DNA of 35,539 nt from Actinomadura rubrisoli (lineage in GTDB: Bacteria > Actinomycetota > Actinomycetes > Streptosporangiales > Streptosporangiaceae): assembly GCF_004349215.1 (NCBI RefSeq), contig NZ_SMKU01000060.1:1-35539 (forward strand). The letters are read 5' to 3'. Below are positions 32,123-35,539 of this stretch, piece by piece; within the stretch, counting starts at the first letter, position 1; each line of letters starts with the position of its first letter. The notes under the pieces are model-generated. The model saw only the letters and a program-made list of their open reading frames with translations. It was not told where the DNA came from and made no database searches. The translations under genes and the position numbers were made by a program.

Positions 32123-34101
32123 TGCGGACGGAGCTGCGGCTGTCCTGGCGGCTGCTGCGCGGCGGCGGCCCGCGCGGCCTTCTCGGCTCCCTGCTCACCC
32201 TCGCCGCCGTGGCCGTCTCGACCGGGCTCCTGCTGTTCGCCGTGGGCGCCAACCACGCGTTCGGGCAGCGGGCCGACGCCGACGCATGGCGGCACCCGGA
32301 CAAGGCCAAGGGGACGGCGACGGTCATCGAGGCGCTGTCGACCGACTACGTCCGGGGCAGGCCGATCACGGTCGTCGACCTGGCGGCCCTGGGCGACCGG
32401 CCGCCGGTGCCGCCCGGCATGGAGCGGTTCCCGAAGCCCGGCGAGGTCTGGGCGTCGCCCGCGCTCGTCCGCCTGTCGAAGGACATGCCCGCCGGGCAGC
32501 TCGCGCAGCGCCTCCCCGCACCCGCCGGGACGCTCGGACGGGCCGCGCTCGTCCACCCGGGCGAGCTCGTCGCGGTCGTCGGCCGGACCGCCGGGGACCC
32601 GGCGATGACGGCGCCCCGGACCGACCCGAACGGCATGCACGCCGCCGCCGCGCCGACCCGGATCGACCGGTTCGGCTCCGGCGCGGTGTCCCCGCGGGCG
32701 CAGCTGTACCAGGCGTTGATGCTCCTGGCGTCCGCCCTGATGGTCGTCCCGCTGCTGGTGTTCGGGGGCGCCGCGGCGCGGCTCACCGTCGCGCGGCGGG
32801 ACGGGCGGCTGGCCGCGCTGCGGCTGGTCGGCGCGACCCCGGGTCAGGTGGTCGCGATCACCACCGCCGAGGCCGTGCTGACCGCGGCGGCGGGCGCCCT
32901 CGCCGGCGCCCTGCTGTACGCGGCGTCGATGCCCGCGCTCGCGCACATCACGATCGCGGGCGGCGGCTGGTTCGCCCGCGACCTGTGGCCCGCCCCGCCC
33001 GCGCTCGCGGCCGTCCTCCTCGCGGTGCCCGTCCTCGTCGGCGTCAGCGCGGTCGCCGGGCTGCGCCGGGTGGTCGTCAGCCCGCTCGGCGTCGCGCGCC
33101 GCCAGACCCCGCCCGGGATGCGCGCCGCCCGGCTCGTCGCGTTCCTCGGCGTCCTGACCGCCTTCGCCGCCGTCGGCGGCAACCTCCTGGGCATGGGACG
33201 GCTCGGCCTTGCGATCCTGCTCGTCTTCCTCGCCCTCGCCTTCCTCGCCATCAACCTGGCCGGGCCGTTCGTCGTGGCGCTGATCGGCCGCGCGATGGCG
33301 GGCATGGCGCGCCGGCCCGCGCGGCTGCTCGCGGGACGCCGCCTGATGGACGACCCGCGCTCGGCCTGGCGGACCGTCGCGGGCGTCGCGCTCACCGGCT
33401 TCGTCGCGGGCTTCCTCGCGCTGATGAACCCGTCCGCGTCCACGTTCGGGCCGACCGACCGCCTCCGGCTGACCGTCCCGCACGTGCGCTCCGCGGCCGT
33501 CGCGGACCAGGTGACGGGACGGCTCGCCGGGATCGAGGCGCGAGTGGCGGTGAAGAGCGCCGCGACGGAGGCCGGGCGGCAGGGCGACGACACCGTGACG
33601 GTCACCGTCCCCGGCGGTGCGGCCGCCGTCGACCGGGCGCGCACCGCGCTGGCCGGCGTGGTCCCCGGCACGGTCGCCACCACCCCGTCCGACGACGACG
33701 CCACCGACCGGGAACTGCTGGCCGACCTGCGCACAGGTGCGCTCACCGTGCTCGCCGTGTCGTTCCTCATCGCCGTCACCAGCGCGGGCATCACGGGGGC
33801 GTCCGCGGTGCTGGACCGGCGGCAGACCTACGCGATGCTGCGCCTCGCGGGCACGCCGCTGTCGGTGCTCGACCGGGCGCGGCGGCAGGAGATCTTCGTC
33901 CCGCTGCTGGTGATGGGCGGCGGCTCCCTGCTGACGGGGATGTTCTTCGCCTCGCCCTTCGCCGTGGAGTTCGGCCTTCGCGGCCTGGCGACCCTCGGCG
34001 CGTTCGTCGTCCTCGGCTTCGGCGGAATCCTCGGCGCCGGCGCCCTCAGCCGCCCGCTCCTACGAGCGGTCACCACCGACCCGGCACCACGCCCCGACTA
34101 G
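32122..34101 (+). CDS. FtsX-type ABC exporter permease
   Basis: This 659-residue membrane protein has two FtsX domains. The first membrane helix is near 18-40, then a short outer domain, a helix group at about 195-340 with VARRDGRLAALRLVGATPGQ (the FtsX cytoplasmic loop), helices at about 340-440, a second outer part (about 440-535), and a final helix group with RRQTYAMLRLAGTPLSVLDR. It should form a mechanotransmission-type exporter with the preceding ATPase. The ATG at 32122 shares one base with the ATPase stop; a GTG-started upstream extension in the same frame is rejected because it would overlap the ATPase gene by 64 nt. The cargo is unknown. Confidence 0.94.
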   Translation: MRTELRLSWRLLRGGGPRGLLGSLLTLAAVAVSTGLLLFAVGANHAFGQRADADAWRHPDKAKGTATVIEALSTDYVRGRPITVVDLAALGDRPPVPPGMERFPKPGEVWASPALVRLSKDMPAGQLAQRLPAPAGTLGRAALVHPGELVAVVGRTAGDPAMTAPRTDPNGMHAAAAPTRIDRFGSGAVSPRAQLYQALMLLASALMVVPLLVFGGAAARLTVARRDGRLAALRLVGATPGQVVAITTAEAVLTAAAGALAGALLYAASMPALAHITIAGGGWFARDLWPAPPALAAVLLAVPVLVGVSAVAGLRRVVVSPLGVARRQTPPGMRAARLVAFLGVLTAFAAVGGNLLGMGRLGLAILLVFLALAFLAINLAGPFVVALIGRAMAGMARRPARLLAGRRLMDDPRSAWRTVAGVALTGFVAGFLALMNPSASTFGPTDRLRLTVPHVRSAAVADQVTGRLAGIEARVAVKSAATEAGRQGDDTVTVTVPGGAAAVDRARTALAGVVPGTVATTPSDDDATDRELLADLRTGALTVLAVSFLIAVTSAGITGASAVLDRRQTYAMLRLAGTPLSVLDRARRQEIFVPLLVMGGGSLLTGMFFASPFAVEFGLRGLATLGAFVVLGFGGILGAGALSRPLLRAVTTDPAPRPD

Positions 34102-34288
34102 CCCGTTGGGGGCCGAAAATCTGTTCGAAGAATGTCAGTGGTGATGCGTAGGTTGAGCATGTGATCTCGGAGACATCCGGGAACACGAGCCGAACCAAGT
34201 GGCTTGTTCAGACGTACCAAGGGGTATGTGACAACCGGTGGCACCCGCACAGGCGCGGCCCACCGGGCTTAAGGAAGGGGTGTTGGCA
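34102..34288 (+). promoter_or_regulatory. Upstream region of the proline-rich small protein gene
   Basis: This 187-nt region is less GC-rich than its surroundings. It contains a bulged inverted repeat, GAACCAAG (34192-34199) and CTTGTTC (34203-34209), and a purine-rich ribosome-binding site AAGGAAGGGG (34271-34280). I see no coding potential. The exact promoter is unclear. Confidence 0.4.
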
Positions 34289-34522
34289 GTGAGCGAAGCG
34301 ACCGGCACATTCCATCTTTCCCACCCGCGGCTTGACGGGCCCGCCGAGCGGACCGTCGTGCAGCCGTGGCTCACCGAGCTCTCTCATCTGACGCTGAACG
34401 CCTACGCCGAGACCCTGCCCGCCCTGGCCGTGGTCGAGGCGCTTCCCGTCCAGCCCCCCACCCCGGTCCCCGTCCCGGCCGTCCGCGCGTCGCGCGGCCG
34501 CCGCATCGCGCTGGCCGCCTAA
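34289..34522 (+). CDS. 77-residue proline-rich protein of unknown function
   Basis: I do not recognise this protein. It is soluble, with an acidic/hydrophobic middle (WLTELSHLTLNAYAETLPAL), then the proline-valine stretch LPVQPPTPVPVPAV and a basic end (RASRGRRIALAA). Strong third-position GC bias supports real coding. I chose the GTG at 34289, 10 nt after AAGGAAGG; a GTG at 34280 is too close to that site. It looks monocistronic: it is followed by an 8-bp tandem repeat and a perfect hairpin. The leader-like middle plus a variable tail could suggest a peptide precursor, but there is no maturation enzyme in its transcript. Confidence 0.6.
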   Translation: MSEATGTFHLSHPRLDGPAERTVVQPWLTELSHLTLNAYAETLPALAVVEALPVQPPTPVPVPAVRASRGRRIALAA

Positions 34523-34554
34523 CCGTCTGGCCGTCCTGCCGTTTGGCCGTCTGG
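34523..34554 (+). repeat. Four tandem 8-bp units directly after a stop codon
   Basis: CCGTCTGG, CCGTCCTG, CCGTTTGG and CCGTCTGG follow each other without a gap, beginning at the base after the TAA of the proline-rich protein gene. The first and last units are identical. No function is evident; it may be a small minisatellite. Confidence 0.75.
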
Positions 34555-34569
34555 CCGCATGAGCATCGA

Positions 34570-34601
34570 TCGAGGCCGAGGCGATCCCGCCTCGGCCTCG
34601 A
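34570..34601 (+). terminator. Perfect 14-bp hairpin after the proline-rich protein gene
   Basis: TCGAGGCCGAGGCG and its exact complement flank the loop ATCC. No T-run follows, as is usual for actinobacterial intrinsic terminators. It separates the small gene from the methyltransferase promoter. Confidence 0.8.
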
Positions 34602-34633
34602 CGCATGCCCGGACCTGCAAGCGTCTTGCATAT

Positions 34634-34659
34634 TGAGATTCGTTTCTCAGGGTTTGAGA
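34634..34659 (+). promoter_or_regulatory. Alternating TGAGA/TCTCA/TGAGA repeats before the methyltransferase
   Basis: TGAGA (34634-34638), TCTCA (34645-34649) and TGAGA (34655-34659) form two overlapping inverted repeats with spacers of 6 and 5 nt. They lie immediately upstream of a TAGGGT -10 box (34668-34673), so a bound protein would cover the -35 region. No regulator is identified. Confidence 0.5.
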
Positions 34660-34667
34660 AGTCGGCG

Positions 34668-34673
34668 TAGGGT
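34668..34673 (+). promoter_or_regulatory. Candidate -10 box TAGGGT of the methyltransferase gene
   Basis: TAGGGT lies 29 nt before the ATG at 34703, downstream of the repeat cluster, and is followed by a good ribosome-binding site (GAGGTGAT). Confidence 0.45.
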
Positions 34674-34702
34674 CGGGGCCATCGCACAGAGAGGTGATCC
34701 CG

Positions 34703-35500
34703 ATGACCGCGTACACCCATGGCCACCACAAGAGCGTGCTCAGCTCCCACCAGTGGCGGACGGCCGAGAACTCCGCCGCCTACCTGATCGGACACCTGCG
34801 CCCCGGGCAGTCGGTGCTGGACGTGGGCTGCGGACCGGGAACCATCACCGCCGGGCTGGCCCAGCGCGTCGCCCCGGGACGGGTCACCGCCGTGGACGCG
34901 GCCGAGGTGGTGCTGGCCGAGGCCCGCAAGAGCGCCGCCGCCCACGGGCTCGGCAACGTCGACTTCGCCGTGGCCGACGTCCACGCCCTGGACTACGACG
35001 ACGGCACGTTCGACGTCGTCCACGCCCACCAGGTCCTGCAGCACGTGGCCGACCCCGTCCAGGCGCTGCGCGAGATGCGCCGCGTCACCCGCCCCGGCGG
35101 GATCGTCGCGGCCCGGGACGCCGACTTCGGCGGCATGGTCTGGTACCCCGACCCGCCGGGAATGGACTCCTGGCTGCCCGTCTACTACAAGGTGGCGCGC
35201 GGAAACGGCGGCGAGCCCGACGCCGGGCGGCGCCTGGCCTCCTGGGCCCGCGAGGCGGGCTTCGCCGACGTCACCGCGTCCGCGTCGAGCTGGTGCTACT
35301 CCACTCCCGAGGAGCGCGAGTGGTGGAGCGAGTCGTGGGGCGGCCGGATGCTCGACTCTCCCGTCGCCGACCGCGCCGTGGCCGGCGGGCAGGCGACCCG
35401 CGAGGAGCTGCGGCGGATCTACGACGGCTGGAAGACCTGGGCCGCCGCGGACGACGGCTGGTACGCCGTCCTGCACGGCGAGATCATCTGCCGCGCCTGA
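34703..35500 (+). CDS. Class I SAM-dependent methyltransferase (UbiE/Methyltransf_11 type)
   Basis: This 265-residue cytoplasmic methyltransferase has motif I VLDVGCGPG (38-46), an acidic residue after strand 2 (AVDAAE), motif II VADVHAL, and post-motif VHAHQVLQHVADPVQALREM. The N-terminus HKSVLSSHQWRTAENSAAYL is typical of a widespread actinobacterial and fungal group with small-molecule substrates. The C-terminal part (YSTPEEREWWSESWGGRM) probably shapes the substrate pocket. I chose the ATG at 34703 over a GTG at 34694 because GAGGTGAT fits the ATG best. It stands alone between two hairpins. The substrate is unknown; it is over 10 kb from the PKS and probably unrelated to it. Confidence 0.92.
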   Translation: MTAYTHGHHKSVLSSHQWRTAENSAAYLIGHLRPGQSVLDVGCGPGTITAGLAQRVAPGRVTAVDAAEVVLAEARKSAAAHGLGNVDFAVADVHALDYDDGTFDVVHAHQVLQHVADPVQALREMRRVTRPGGIVAARDADFGGMVWYPDPPGMDSWLPVYYKVARGNGGEPDAGRRLASWAREAGFADVTASASSWCYSTPEEREWWSESWGGRMLDSPVADRAVAGGQATREELRRIYDGWKTWAAADDGWYAVLHGEIICRA

Positions 35501-35539
35501 GAGGGCGCCCCGCCCCGGCGGGCGGGGCGCCCTCTCAGG
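35496..35539 (+). terminator. Perfect 20-bp hairpin including the methyltransferase stop codon
   Basis: CCTGAGAGGGCGCCCCGCCC at 35496-35515 is exactly complementary to 35520-35539, with loop CGGC. The stem includes the TGA stop at 35498-35500 and ends on the last base of the window. A strong factor-independent terminator without a T-run is the likely role. Confidence 0.85.

Noticed and set aside
34289..35500. A RiPP cluster (precursor peptide plus methyltransferase)
   Set aside because: A perfect terminator hairpin and a separate promoter lie between the two genes, there is no cyclase, radical-SAM or protease gene, and the methyltransferase looks like a general small-molecule type.
1..35539. 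CRISPR arrays, tRNA or rRNA genes, insertion sequences and integrase sites
   Set aside because: I read both strands for regularly spaced repeats, transposase motifs and cloverleaf-like segments and saw none that I could support.

Overview
The window comes from a high-GC actinobacterium, most likely Thermomonosporaceae or Actinomadura-like. The reasons are extreme third-position GC, frequent GTG starts, TANNNT-type -10 boxes with several probable leaderless genes, three PknB-type Ser/Thr kinases in a row, an actinobacterial LexA box and a DnaE2 polymerase. The genus is inferred from gene content and style, not from a marker gene. I find 25 protein genes. I saw no tRNA, rRNA, insertion sequence or CRISPR array.

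Layout. (a) 1-1896, minus strand: a quaternary-amine (glycine betaine/choline type) ABC importer, with a permease and a CBS-domain ATPase that runs off the left edge. (b) 2065-5042, plus strand: a DUF1444-like protein, a benzoate-CoA-ligase-like enzyme behind a clear palindromic operator, and a probably leaderless LysE-type exporter. (c) 5057-11122: three paralogous transmembrane Ser/Thr kinases on the minus strand with an alpha/beta hydrolase on the opposite strand between the first two. Two kinases carry an extracytoplasmic concanavalin-like domain; the third ends in a DUF4389 membrane domain. A 209-bp tract is almost identical between kinases 2 and 3. (d) 11204-12936: a quinone-reductase-like enzyme and a TetR regulator. 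(e) 13282-13554: a small unrecognised protein. (f) 13627-24145: a small polyketide/lipid locus made of a secreted four-cysteine protein, an MMPL-family exporter transcribed divergently from it, and a 2519-residue single-module type I PKS (KS-AT-DH-cMT-psiKR-ER-KR-ACP) convergent with the exporter. (g) 24289-28067: an SOS-controlled unit with a LexA box, a DUF6504-like protein and the error-prone polymerase DnaE2. (h) 28064-29189: a zinc-ribbon DUF4328 membrane protein and a small membrane protein. (i) 29256-34101: a two-component system (NarL-type regulator, HisKA_3 kinase) divergent from a coupled operon of a 58-residue membrane peptide, a MacB-like ATPase and an FtsX-type permease. (j) 34289-35500: a short proline-rich protein and a SAM methyltransferase, separated and followed by two perfect hairpins.

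The most interesting system is (f). The PKS has the domain order of fungal highly reducing iterative synthases, including a C-methyltransferase with intact motifs and an AT that looks malonyl-specific. It has no loading, thioesterase or reductase domain, and it sits with an MMPL transporter and a secreted protein. This suggests a methyl-branched, fully reduced lipid that is exported to the envelope. The kinase cluster (c), with its mosaic of conserved catalytic and divergent sensor parts, is the second point of interest.
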